From Flavobacterium sp. WC2421 (GTDB lineage: Bacteria > Bacteroidota > Bacteroidia > Flavobacteriales > Flavobacteriaceae), in NCBI RefSeq assembly GCF_040822115.1, contig NZ_CP162004.1, forward strand, positions 744,001-808,000: DNA of 64,000 nucleotides. The letters are read 5' to 3'. Below, piece by piece: positions 55,365 to 63,126 of the stretch. A program made the position numbers and the translations under genes. A model generated the notes under the pieces. The model was not told where the DNA came from. It saw only the letters and a list, made by a program, of their open reading frames with translations, and did not search any database. Each line of letters opens with the position of its first letter. Position 1 is the first letter of the stretch.

Positions 55365-56507
55365 TTATGCTAATGCATTCTTTAAGTCTTCCAATAAATC
55401 TTCAATATCTTCTACACCTACACTTAAACGCACTAAATCATCAGTAATACCAACTGCGGCACGTTTATCTTCAGGAATCGATGCATGTGTCATTAAAGCA
55501 GGATGATTTGCCAATGATTCAACTCCTCCTAAAGATTCTGCCAAAGTAAATAGTTTAACTTTTTCCAAGAAATCAATTGAATCTTCTTTTTTACCTGAAA
55601 CAAAATCAAAAGAAACCATTCCGCCAAAACCACTCATTTGCTTTTTAGCAATTTCATGAAACGGATAACTTGGTAGTCCTGTGTAATAGACTGTTTTTAC
55701 TTTTGGATGATTATTTAAAAATTCAGCCACTTTTTCTCCGTTTTCACAATGCCTCTGCATTCTTAAGTGCAACGTTTTTATTCCCCTTAGAACTAAAAAG
55801 CTATCCATTGGCCCAAGAGTAGCACCTGTCGCAAATTGCTGAAAGTGCAATTGCTTCCCCAGTTCAGCTGTTTTAGTAATCAAAGCCCCAGCCACTACAT
55901 CAGAATGTCCAGCAAGGTATTTTGTAGCCGAATGCATTACCACATCGGCACCTAAATCCAATGGACGTTGCAAATAAGGTGTAGCAAAAGTATTGTCTAC
56001 TGCAAATAGAATATTATTAGCCTTAGTAATTTTTGCTATTGCAGCAATATCGGCTAATTTCATTAATGGATTTGTAGGTGTTTCAACCCAAATCATTTTA
56101 GTGTTTTCGTTAATTAATGATGTAACATTCTTCAAATCATTCATATCAACATAATGAAACTTAATTCCTGAATTATGATATATTTTAGTAAACATTCTAT
56201 ACGTACCTCCATATAAATCGTCCATTGTAATAATTTCGTCACCCGCTTTAAAAGAACGCAACAAACAATCAGTAGCTGCTAATCCAGATGAAAAAGCCAA
56301 TCCTTTTGCTCCATTTTCAATACTTGCTAATGCTTCCTCTAAAGCTGATCTTGTAGGATTTGCAGATCTACTATATACATAATCACCAATTGGTTTGCCT
56401 GGGCTTGTTTGTGCATATGTCGAAGTTTGAAAAATGGGTGGCATAACTGCTCCAGTTGACGGATCATGATGTTGCCCTCCATGTATTGTTTTTGTATTGA
56501 ATTTCAT
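55365..56507 (-). CDS. Trans-sulfuration PLP enzyme (cystathionine gamma-synthase/lyase family)
   Basis: The 380-residue Cys/Met-metabolism PLP enzyme has FNTKTIHGGQHHDPSTGAV, YTYSRSANPTR-like YSRSANPTRSALEEALA, and the PLP lysine in MHSATKYLAGHSDVVAGAL. Synthase and lyase activities cannot be told apart reliably by eye. Gamma-synthase (metB) or gamma-lyase are the options. It probably interconverts homoserine/cystathionine intermediates. No riboswitch is evident in the 100 bp upstream. It is transcribed alone. Confidence 0.9.
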   Translation of the reverse strand: MKFNTKTIHGGQHHDPSTGAVMPPIFQTSTYAQTSPGKPIGDYVYSRSANPTRSALEEALASIENGAKGLAFSSGLAATDCLLRSFKAGDEIITMDDLYGGTYRMFTKIYHNSGIKFHYVDMNDLKNVTSLINENTKMIWVETPTNPLMKLADIAAIAKITKANNILFAVDNTFATPYLQRPLDLGADVVMHSATKYLAGHSDVVAGALITKTAELGKQLHFQQFATGATLGPMDSFLVLRGIKTLHLRMQRHCENGEKVAEFLNNHPKVKTVYYTGLPSYPFHEIAKKQMSGFGGMVSFDFVSGKKEDSIDFLEKVKLFTLAESLGGVESLANHPALMTHASIPEDKRAAVGITDDLVRLSVGVEDIEDLLEDLKNALA

Positions 56508-56580
56508 ATCTTTAAATTTTACTGTTTTAATGGTTACTCAAACTTACCGCTAAAATTATTCCTGACAAGGAGCAAGTCCA

Positions 56581-56588
56581 TACCTTTG
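56581..56588 (+). promoter_or_regulatory. -7 element of the DUF3298 gene
   Basis: TACCTTTG, exact TAnnTTTG, 22 bp before the ATG at 56611. It is in the 103-bp divergent spacer with the PLP enzyme gene. Confidence 0.6.
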
Positions 56589-56610
56589 TATTAAATTAAC
56601 ACTTTTTGAG

Positions 56611-57354
56611 ATGAAAAATATTATCCTTTTTAGCCTATTACTTTTTTCTATGGCACGTTGTTCTAAGGAGCTAGTTTTTGAAGATCAATCATTCTTAAAA
56701 AAAACGAGTTTACCCTGCAAAGAGAATTGTCCTCAAATTAGTATAAAAATTCCAATTGCAAAAGACGTCCCCGATGTAGCTGACAACATCAATAAAAAAG
56801 TCTTTTCAGTTTTAAAAGAGATTGTATACTTTGGCGAAAAGCCATACGCAGCAAACAATTATAATGATCTCTCTAGGTCCTTTATTGATTCCTATGAAAA
56901 ACTACAAAAAGAATTCCCAAAAGACAGTTTTGGTTGGGAAGCAAAAATCGAGGGATCCGTAAAATACGTCTCAGATAGTATTTTAAATATTGAAATCAAG
57001 CACTATACTTATACTGGTGGAGCTCATGGATACCAAGGCTTACGTTCACTACTTTTTGATCCTGCAACAGGGAAAACAATTTCGAACAGTCAATTGTTTA
57101 AAGACCAAAATGGATTTAAAGCGTTTGCAGAGAATAAATTCAGAATTAAATATAAAATCCCTAACGACAAAAATATCAATTCAACTGGCTACTTATTTGA
57201 AAATAATGTATTCCACTTGCCGCTCAATATATTTTATACTGACCGTGGATTGTTATTGTATTATAACTCATACGAAGCGGCATCCTTTGCAGATGGACCA
57301 AAAGAGTTGCTCATATCCTATAAAGAAGCAAATCCTTATTTGGTATTAAAATAA
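56611..57354 (+). CDS. DUF4163/DUF3298 (RsiV-like) lipoprotein
   Basis: The 247-residue protein has a lipoprotein-like signal (LLFSMARCSKEL, Cys about 17), a DUF4163-like N-terminal half, and a DUF3298 half: EIKHYTYTGGAHGYQGLRSL, ENKFRIKYKIP and HLPLNIFYTDRGLLLYYN. RsiV of this fold senses lysozyme, but here no sigma factor is adjacent, so only the fold is inferred. Two cysteines (PCKENCPQ) follow the N-terminus. It is convergent with the DinB gene, 3 bp apart. Confidence 0.85.
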   Translation: MKNIILFSLLLFSMARCSKELVFEDQSFLKKTSLPCKENCPQISIKIPIAKDVPDVADNINKKVFSVLKEIVYFGEKPYAANNYNDLSRSFIDSYEKLQKEFPKDSFGWEAKIEGSVKYVSDSILNIEIKHYTYTGGAHGYQGLRSLLFDPATGKTISNSQLFKDQNGFKAFAENKFRIKYKIPNDKNINSTGYLFENNVFHLPLNIFYTDRGLLLYYNSYEAASFADGPKELLISYKEANPYLVLK

Positions 57355-57356
57355 AA

Positions 57357-57812
57357 TTAAATGAATTTTCTAATACCTAGAATAGCGCCAATATGAATCC
57401 CCTCATGAAAACTATTAAAAAACATAGCGTCTTTAGTATTTTTCAAAACAAAACCTGTTGAAGTGGGGTATTCTTGGTAGCTAACAAAACTATTATTATT
57501 CATATCAATCTCCGTTTGATCGATGGTATCCATCAGTAAATTATAAATTTCATCTACTTCAGCTTGCGTTGCATCTTGTTCTGGCTTTGTCCCTTTTTTA
57601 TATTTTTCGACCAACGAATCTGAAATATTCATTGGAAGACCCGATAATTTATAAACTAGCATTTGTTGCACCACTACGATGTGGGCAATATTCCAAATTA
57701 AATTATTATTATGTCCCTCAGGAATGGTGTTCAATTGTGCTAATGTATATCCTTTTAAAATTTGAGATAACATTTTTCTACTGGTTCTGGTAACGTCTAA
57801 TGATGTGTTCAT
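57357..57812 (-). CDS. DinB-family putative metal-dependent protein
   Basis: The protein has 151 residues from the ATG at 57812 (MNTSLDVTRTSRKML). The open frame to 57851 adds residues with no family support. It is a four-helix-bundle DinB/YfiT type: HNNNLIWNIAHIVVVQQML (a potential metal-binding His) and NSFHEGIHIGAILGIRKF (His pair near the C-terminus). Substrate unknown; some relatives are thiol-dependent transferases. It is divergent from the ArsC/Spx-like gene. Confidence 0.85.
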   Translation of the reverse strand: MNTSLDVTRTSRKMLSQILKGYTLAQLNTIPEGHNNNLIWNIAHIVVVQQMLVYKLSGLPMNISDSLVEKYKKGTKPEQDATQAEVDEIYNLLMDTIDQTEIDMNNNSFVSYQEYPTSTGFVLKNTKDAMFFNSFHEGIHIGAILGIRKFI

Positions 57813-57886
57813 TTCTAATTTTTTGATAAAAATAATCATTTTCAGTTTCAAATGATTTTTCTTTGCACAAAGAAATTGAAATTATT

Positions 57887-58243
57887 ATGAACAAAATCTA
57901 TTACATCGCTTCTTGTGATACTTGTCGAAAAATTATTAAAACCTTACCTAAAGGCAATAATCTTGTTTTTAGAGACATCAAGCAAAATCCTTTAACTACT
58001 GAAGAATTGGATGAAATGTATCAATTATCAGGCAGTTACGAGGCATTGTTTAGTAAAAAAGCACAATTGTATAAATCTATGAATTTGAAGGATCAAACCT
58101 TGACTGAAGATGATTATAAAAAATACATTTTAGAACACTATACGTTTTTAAGTCGTCCCGTTTTTGTTATTAACGGTAATGTTTTTGTTGGCGGAACGCA
58201 GCAAAACATGCTTCAAGTGATGAAAGCATTAAATAATGTCTAA
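57887..58243 (+). CDS. ArsC/Spx/YffB-like thioredoxin-fold protein
   Basis: The protein has 118 residues from MNKIYYIASCDTCRKII at 57887 (the ATG at 57863 lies next to a -7-like TTTCTTTG). It has a CxxC pair (CDTC), the ArsC/Spx helix layout and FLSRPVFVINGNVFVGG with the conserved Arg-Pro. Actual arsenate reductase activity or an Spx-like role is undecided; no ars genes are nearby. It overlaps the next transporter gene by 8 bp, so translation is coupled. Confidence 0.88.
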   Translation: MNKIYYIASCDTCRKIIKTLPKGNNLVFRDIKQNPLTTEELDEMYQLSGSYEALFSKKAQLYKSMNLKDQTLTEDDYKKYILEHYTFLSRPVFVINGNVFVGGTQQNMLQVMKALNNV

Positions 58244-59129
58244 AAGAAATATTGCTCTTTTTGGTGCAACTATTGTTTCCATAATATACGGCGTTACATT
58301 TACCATTGCCAAAGATGTCATGCCTACCTATATTGATGCTTATGGCTTCATTTTATTGCGTGTAAGTGGTGCTATGCTTTTATTCTGGTTCTGCTGGTTG
58401 TTTATGCCTAAAGAAAAAATAGCAACTAATGATTTTCCCCGAATTATTGTTGCTGCTTTTTTTGGCGTGGCCTTCAATATGCTAACTTTTTTTAAAGGAC
58501 TTAGCCTTACTTCACCCATCTCGGCATCCGTAATTATGGTTACCACGCCTATGATTGTTTTAGTCCTTTCGGCAATTATTATGAAAGAACGAATGAAGAA
58601 ACGCATGGTTGCTGGGATTTCTCTGGGTTTAATAGGAACTGGTTTTTTAATTCTTTATGGCAAATCAATTGGTACCGCCACAAATGCCACTTTAGGAAAT
58701 ATTCTCGTTTTTTTAAATGCCGTTTCTTATGGTTTTTATTTAATCATTGTCAAAAAATTGATGGAGAAATACAATGCTTTTACTTTTGTAAAATGGATTT
58801 ATCTATTTGGTTTTTTAATGGTTTTGCCTTTTGGCTGGAGCCAATTTGAAATAGTTAACTGGTCAATAGTCCCTGTAGCTATATATTGGAAAATAGGATT
58901 TGTAGTCGTTATTTCGACTTTTGTAACCTATTTATTGAATTTACTTACCATGAAGGAATTAAAACCAACAACAGTGGCTGTATTTATTTATCTACAACCT
59001 GTATTCGCAACTGTATTTGCGATTGGCCTTGGGAAAGATGATTTGAGTTTAGTGAAAATTATTTCGGCCATTTTAATCTTTTTAGGGGTGTATATGGTTA
59101 CCCAAAAACCATCTGAAAGAAAGGAATAA
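58236..59129 (+). CDS. EamA/DMT-family transporter
   Basis: This is a 297-residue, ten-helix drug/metabolite transporter. The first half has GATIVSIIYGVTFTIAKDVMP and GLSLTSPISASVIMVTTPMI; the second has SYGFYLIIVKKLMEKYNA and ELKPTTVAVFIYLQPVFATV. It overlaps the ArsC-like gene by 8 bp and precedes yicC. Cargo unknown. It is a different subgroup from the EamA protein at 52.2 kb. Confidence 0.9.
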   Translation: MSKRNIALFGATIVSIIYGVTFTIAKDVMPTYIDAYGFILLRVSGAMLLFWFCWLFMPKEKIATNDFPRIIVAAFFGVAFNMLTFFKGLSLTSPISASVIMVTTPMIVLVLSAIIMKERMKKRMVAGISLGLIGTGFLILYGKSIGTATNATLGNILVFLNAVSYGFYLIIVKKLMEKYNAFTFVKWIYLFGFLMVLPFGWSQFEIVNWSIVPVAIYWKIGFVVVISTFVTYLLNLLTMKELKPTTVAVFIYLQPVFATVFAIGLGKDDLSLVKIISAILIFLGVYMVTQKPSERKE

Positions 59130-59148
59130 ACCTTAAAAAACAGGCTCT

Positions 59149-59179
59149 TTGTGGGTTAATTCGCTTTTCATTATCTTTG
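59149..59179 (+). promoter_or_regulatory. Promoter of yicC
   Basis: TTG (59149-59151), a 20-base spacer, and TATCTTTG (59172-59179) fit the TTG-19/20-TAnnTTTG pattern, 18 bp before the ATG at 59198. Confidence 0.7.
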
Positions 59180-59197
59180 ACCTCTTTATACAACTAT

Positions 59198-60058
59198 ATG
59201 ATACAATCAATGACAGGTTTTGGTAAAGCTACTTTGCAACTACCAACCAAAAAAATAACAGTAGAAGTAAAATCTTTAAACAGTAAAGGTCTTGACCTTA
59301 ATGTAAGAATGCCTTCGCTGTACCGCGAAATGGAATTGGGTTTACGAACTCAAATCGCATCAAAATTAGAAAGAGGAAAAGTAGATTTTTCTATTTTTAT
59401 CGAAAGTACCGCTGAACAAACCACAACTAAAGTTAATGTCCCAATTGTGAAAGCATACATCAGCCAGTTAAGAGAAGTTTATGCCGCTGCTGATGAAACC
59501 GAATTGATGAAAATGGCGGTAAGAATGCCCGATGCATTAAAAATTGAGCGCGACGAAATCGACGAAAATGACTGGGTACAGATCCAAACTGTTATTGAAG
59601 AAGCGGTCCAAAACATCTTGACTTTTAGAAAAGATGAAGGAATGTCACTTGAAAAAGAATTTCAATTGCGAATAGGTAACATTCGCCAGTACATGACTGA
59701 TGCATTAGCATTAGACCCTGAACGCGTACAAGCTATAAAAGACCGTTTACAAACTGCCATTGCTGAATTGCAAGTAAACGTTGATGAAAATCGTTTTGAA
59801 CAAGAATTAATCTATTACCTAGAGAAATTAGACATTACCGAAGAAAAAGTGCGTTTAACTAATCATTTGGATTATTTCTTAGAAACTATAAATGGAACCG
59901 AAGCCAACGGTAGAAAATTAGGTTTTATTACTCAGGAAATGGGGCGTGAAATCAATACTATGGGTTCTAAATCCAATCATGCACAAATGCAGAAATTAGT
60001 CGTTCAAATGAAAGACGAATTAGAAAAAATTAAAGAACAGGTTTTAAACGTATTGTAG
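59198..60058 (+). CDS. yicC: YicC family protein
   Basis: The protein has 286 residues from MIQSMTGFGKATL. The TTG at 59177, which would extend the frame, lies within the -7 element. Family marks are SMTGFGKA, VKSLNSKGLDLNVRMP and the C-terminal EMGREINTMGSKSNHAQMQ, conserved from Bacillus YloC to E. coli YicC. YicC is linked to stationary-phase survival and to an endoribonuclease (RNase) activity. It is the first gene of the set yicC-gmk-nadD. Confidence 0.93.
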   Translation: MIQSMTGFGKATLQLPTKKITVEVKSLNSKGLDLNVRMPSLYREMELGLRTQIASKLERGKVDFSIFIESTAEQTTTKVNVPIVKAYISQLREVYAAADETELMKMAVRMPDALKIERDEIDENDWVQIQTVIEEAVQNILTFRKDEGMSLEKEFQLRIGNIRQYMTDALALDPERVQAIKDRLQTAIAELQVNVDENRFEQELIYYLEKLDITEEKVRLTNHLDYFLETINGTEANGRKLGFITQEMGREINTMGSKSNHAQMQKLVVQMKDELEKIKEQVLNVL

Positions 60059-60099
60059 GTTTCGGCATTAAAAAAATACCGAAATAAATTCAGCATAAA

Positions 60100-60672
60100 A
60101 TGAAAAAAGGAAAATTAATTGTTTTTTCGGCACCATCGGGATCTGGAAAAACAACCATAGTTAAGCATTTACTAAGCAAACCTGATTTGAATTTAGAATT
60201 CTCTATTTCTGCAGCTTCTCGTGATCCTCGAGGGGAAGAAACAAACGGAAAAGACTATTATTTCATTTCAACTGAAGAATTCAAAAAACACATCAAAAAC
60301 GAAGATTTCCTAGAATGGGAAGAGGTCTATAGAGACAACTTCTATGGAACTTTAAAAAGCGAAATCGAACGCATCTGGGCCAAAGGTAAAAATGTAATTT
60401 TTGATATTGATGTTGCTGGTGGTTTACGTATTAAATCTAAATATCCAGAAGAAACTTTAGCCGTATTTGTAAAGCCACCAAGTATTGATGAGTTAAAAAT
60501 TCGTCTAAAAAAGCGCTCCACCGAAAGTGAAGACAAAATTAATATGCGAATTGCAAAAGCATCAGTTGAACTAGCTACAGCTCCGCAATTTGATGTTGTA
60601 ATTAAAAATTACGATTTAGATATTGCTTTGGAAGAAGCCTATCAATTGGTGAAGGATTTTGTAAGTAAATAA
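60100..60672 (+). CDS. gmk: Guanylate kinase
   Basis: The 190-residue GMP kinase phosphorylates GMP to GDP. It has a P-loop (APSGSGKTTIV), the GMP-binding SAASRDPRGEETNGKDYYF, EWEEVYRDNFYGT and FDIDVAGGLRIK. Gene order yicC-gmk is conserved in many bacteria. A hairpin follows before nadD. Confidence 0.97.
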   Translation: MKKGKLIVFSAPSGSGKTTIVKHLLSKPDLNLEFSISAASRDPRGEETNGKDYYFISTEEFKKHIKNEDFLEWEEVYRDNFYGTLKSEIERIWAKGKNVIFDIDVAGGLRIKSKYPEETLAVFVKPPSIDELKIRLKKRSTESEDKINMRIAKASVELATAPQFDVVIKNYDLDIALEEAYQLVKDFVSK

Positions 60673-60686
60673 AAATTAAAAAATTA

Positions 60687-60739
60687 AAGAATTGAAAGAT
60701 TTAAAAACCAATGATAATCTTTCAATTCTTGAGTTTTTT
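60687..60739 (+). terminator. AT-rich hairpin with T-run between gmk and nadD
   Basis: AAGAATTGAAAGATT (60687-60701) pairs exactly with 60716-60730 around a 14-base loop, followed by six T (60734-60739). It is a plausible weak terminator, leaving nadD needing read-through or its own promoter. Confidence 0.55.
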
Positions 60740-60758
60740 AAATCTTTAAATTAAATCG

Positions 60759-61370
60759 ATGAAAATAGGACTCTATTTCGGAACTTTTAATCCCATTCAT
60801 GTTGGGCATCTTATTATTGCAAACCATATGGCGGAGCACTCTGATTTAGATCAAGTTTGGATGGTAGTTACGCCACATAATCCACACAAAAAGAAAAGTA
60901 CTTTGCTTGATGATTACCATCGATTACAAATGGTTCATTTAGCAACCGAAGATTTTCCAAAATTGAAACCTTCCGATATAGAATTTAAGTTGTCACAGCC
61001 CAATTATACGGTGAACACTTTGGTTCACTTGGAAGAGAAATTTCCAAACTACGAGTTTTCTTTAATTATGGGCGAAGACAACTTAAAGTCGTTGCACAAA
61101 TGGAAAAACTACGAAGTTATTTTACAAAATCATGATATCTATGTGTATCCTCGCATTTCATCAGAAGCTGACACGAGCCTGAAAGGCGAACTGGCGCAGC
61201 AAAATGTAGAACTTAAAAACCATCCTAAAATTCATTTAATTGATGCACCAGTAGTTGAAATTTCCTCTACATTTATTCGCAATAATATTAAAGCAGGAAA
61301 AAATATTCAACCACTTTTGCCAACTAAAGTTTGGGAATACATTGATCACAATAATTTTTATAAAAAATAA
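60759..61370 (+). CDS. nadD: Nicotinate-nucleotide adenylyltransferase
   Basis: The 203-residue enzyme adenylates nicotinate mononucleotide in NAD synthesis. It has the HxGH motif (GTFNPIHVGHLIIANHM), MGEDNLKSLHKWKNYE, and the ISSTFIRNNI motif near the C-terminus. It ends next to the stop of the convergent LysR gene (stops one base apart). Confidence 0.95.
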   Translation: MKIGLYFGTFNPIHVGHLIIANHMAEHSDLDQVWMVVTPHNPHKKKSTLLDDYHRLQMVHLATEDFPKLKPSDIEFKLSQPNYTVNTLVHLEEKFPNYEFSLIMGEDNLKSLHKWKNYEVILQNHDIYVYPRISSEADTSLKGELAQQNVELKNHPKIHLIDAPVVEISSTFIRNNIKAGKNIQPLLPTKVWEYIDHNNFYKK

Positions 61371-62267
61371 TTATTCAAATATTGTCCTTAGAACTACTTC
61401 AATTTCTTGAAAAGCGGTATTAAAATTATCATTTTTTCCTGACAATAAAAAAACTTCCGTACTTGGCATGAGTTTGCTATTCCATAATAATTGAATTCTT
61501 TTTTCTTCTATAAAACACTTAGCATTAATATCCCAAACTACTGCTACTCCTGTATTTTTAGCAAGAACTCCAAGCATTTCATATTCTGATGGAATAATAT
61601 AATTAGAAATCATTGTTGGCCTTTTTTTATTAAAAACATGTAGCCAAAACAATTTGATGTGTGGAATTCCAGCATCATGACTGTACCACTTTTGATTATT
61701 TAACCATTGTTCAATTGGTGAAAAAACTTTAGTTTTAATTTTTAATTTCAACTCGGATGCATCAATATTGTTGGAGCCAACTATAATTTGTTTCATTTCT
61801 CCTACCTTTTTTTGAATGGTATCGAAGGTGTCAAACCTTTTGGTCACAATAGCAAAATCGAGTTTTTTAGCATCTACTAATTCAAACAGCGTTTGGTTTT
61901 CATGAAAACTAAAATCTATATAATCATACTGTGAAATCAATGCACTACCAATACTACTAAATAAATGCTTCGATATACCAACTGTAATTAATCGGTTTGC
62001 ATTAAAAGCTTTAGCACGAAATCCATTTTCTACATTTTCCAATCGGTCTAGAGCTTCTATAATCAAGTTATTCAGTAACTTAGCATATTCTGTTGGTTCA
62101 ACACCTTTTGATTTTCGATTAAAAAGCGTGTAGCCTACATGGGCCTCTAGCATTGCTATTTGCTGACTCACTGCAGGTTGACTTATAAACAACTCTTTGG
62201 CAGCTAAAGAAAAGTTCCCGTTTTTATACACGGATTTAAAAGTTCTGTACCATTCTAGATTGACCAT
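61371..62267 (-). CDS. LysR-type transcriptional regulator
   Basis: The 298-residue protein has an N-terminal winged helix-turn-helix (about 3-62: EWYRTFKSVYKNGNFSLAAK and QPAVSQQIAMLEAHVGYTLF) and a periplasmic-binding-like effector domain. It is divergent from the DJ-1/PfpI and aldehyde-reductase genes, the classical arrangement for a regulator of its neighbours. A palindrome at 62271-62284 sits just upstream of its ATG. Effector unknown. Confidence 0.92.
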   Translation of the reverse strand: MVNLEWYRTFKSVYKNGNFSLAAKELFISQPAVSQQIAMLEAHVGYTLFNRKSKGVEPTEYAKLLNNLIIEALDRLENVENGFRAKAFNANRLITVGISKHLFSSIGSALISQYDYIDFSFHENQTLFELVDAKKLDFAIVTKRFDTFDTIQKKVGEMKQIIVGSNNIDASELKLKIKTKVFSPIEQWLNNQKWYSHDAGIPHIKLFWLHVFNKKRPTMISNYIIPSEYEMLGVLAKNTGVAVVWDINAKCFIEEKRIQLLWNSKLMPSTEVFLLSGKNDNFNTAFQEIEVVLRTIFE

Positions 62268-62270
62268 GAT

Positions 62271-62284
62271 ATAAATATATTTAT
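62271..62284. promoter_or_regulatory. 14-bp palindrome, candidate LysR operator
   Basis: ATAAATATATTTAT is a perfect palindrome in the 86-bp divergent spacer, 3 bp from the lysR ATG and about 45 bp upstream of the DJ-1 gene's -7 element. The T-rich half-sites fit a LysR-type site only loosely; the AT-rich background makes chance possible. Confidence 0.4.
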
Positions 62285-62328
62285 CACAAACATAATTTAA
62301 ATTATTTTTACTAATAGCATATTCGCCG

Positions 62329-62336
62329 TAAATTTG
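62329..62336 (+). promoter_or_regulatory. -7 element of the DJ-1/reductase unit
   Basis: TAAATTTG, exact TAnnTTTG, 17 bp before the ATG at 62354. The -33 region has no good TTG, as expected for an activator-dependent promoter. Confidence 0.55.
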
Positions 62337-62353
62337 TAGTAATAAAATCAGTT

Positions 62354-63124
62354 ATGAAGAAAATAGCATTATTTACAATTATTGCATTAACTGTGGGTTG
62401 CATTAAAGCAACCGCACAAAAACAAAATAAAAAAGACATGAAAAAAGTATTATTTGTTCTTACTAGTCACGATAAATTAGGAGACACCGGAGAAAAAACA
62501 GGATTTTGGACAGAAGAATTTGCTGCTCCTTATTATGAGTTAGCTGACAAAGGAGTCCTAATTGATATTGCTACTCCGCTTGGTGGTCAACCTCCAATTG
62601 ATCCAAAAAGTGAAGACCCGTCATCGGCAACTGAAGACACAAAACGATTTGACAAAGACACTGAATTACAAGCTAAATTAAGTAAAACACATAAATTAGC
62701 CGATGTAAAAGAGTCTGATTACGATGCTGTTTTTTATCCAGGTGGTCATGGACCATTATGGGATCTAGCTTCAAATAAAAATTCAGATGCATTAATCTCA
62801 GCATTTTACACTAATAATAAACCAGTAGCTTTTGTTTGTCATTCACCAGCGGTATTGAAAAATGTAAAAGTAAATGGAGAATTTTTAGTTAAAGGTAAAA
62901 ACGTAACTGGTTTTTCTAACACTGAAGAAGCTGCAGTAGGATTAACTGATGTGGTTCCTTTTTTATTAGAAGACGCCTTACAAGCTAATGGAGCAACGTA
63001 TTCTAAAGTTGAAGATTGGCATCCTTATGCAGTAGAAGACGGTTTGTTGATTACTGGGCAAAACCCTGCATCCTCTAAATTAGTTGCTGAAAAATTATTA
63101 CATCAATTAAACGAAAAAAAATAA
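62354..63124 (+). CDS. Exported DJ-1/PfpI (Hsp31/GATase1-like) protein
   Basis: The 256-residue protein has an N-terminal signal-like segment (hydrophobic about 3-16, GCIKATAQ), then the class-I amidotransferase-like fold: MKKVLFVLTSHDKLGDTG, DYDAVFYPGGHGPLWDLAS and the nucleophilic elbow FVCHSPAVLKN (Cys about 181). It resembles Hsp31-type glyoxalase-III/chaperone members. An internal ATG (residue 30, MKKVLFVL) would give a cytosolic form lacking the signal. The next gene starts 2 bp later, and methylglyoxal/aldehyde detoxification is the natural joint role (inference). Confidence 0.85.
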   Translation: MKKIALFTIIALTVGCIKATAQKQNKKDMKKVLFVLTSHDKLGDTGEKTGFWTEEFAAPYYELADKGVLIDIATPLGGQPPIDPKSEDPSSATEDTKRFDKDTELQAKLSKTHKLADVKESDYDAVFYPGGHGPLWDLASNKNSDALISAFYTNNKPVAFVCHSPAVLKNVKVNGEFLVKGKNVTGFSNTEEAAVGLTDVVPFLLEDALQANGATYSKVEDWHPYAVEDGLLITGQNPASSKLVAEKLLHQLNEKK

Positions 63125-63126
63125 GC

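Noticed and set aside
56508..56610. SAM-type riboswitch before the trans-sulfuration gene
   Set aside because: The 103-bp spacer shows only the divergent -7 element and no conserved P1/kink-turn pattern.
62354..63124. Lipoprotein call for the DJ-1 protein
   Set aside because: LTVGC has a Thr at -3 and Val at -2 relative to the Cys, not a convincing lipobox. A plain signal or internal start is more likely.
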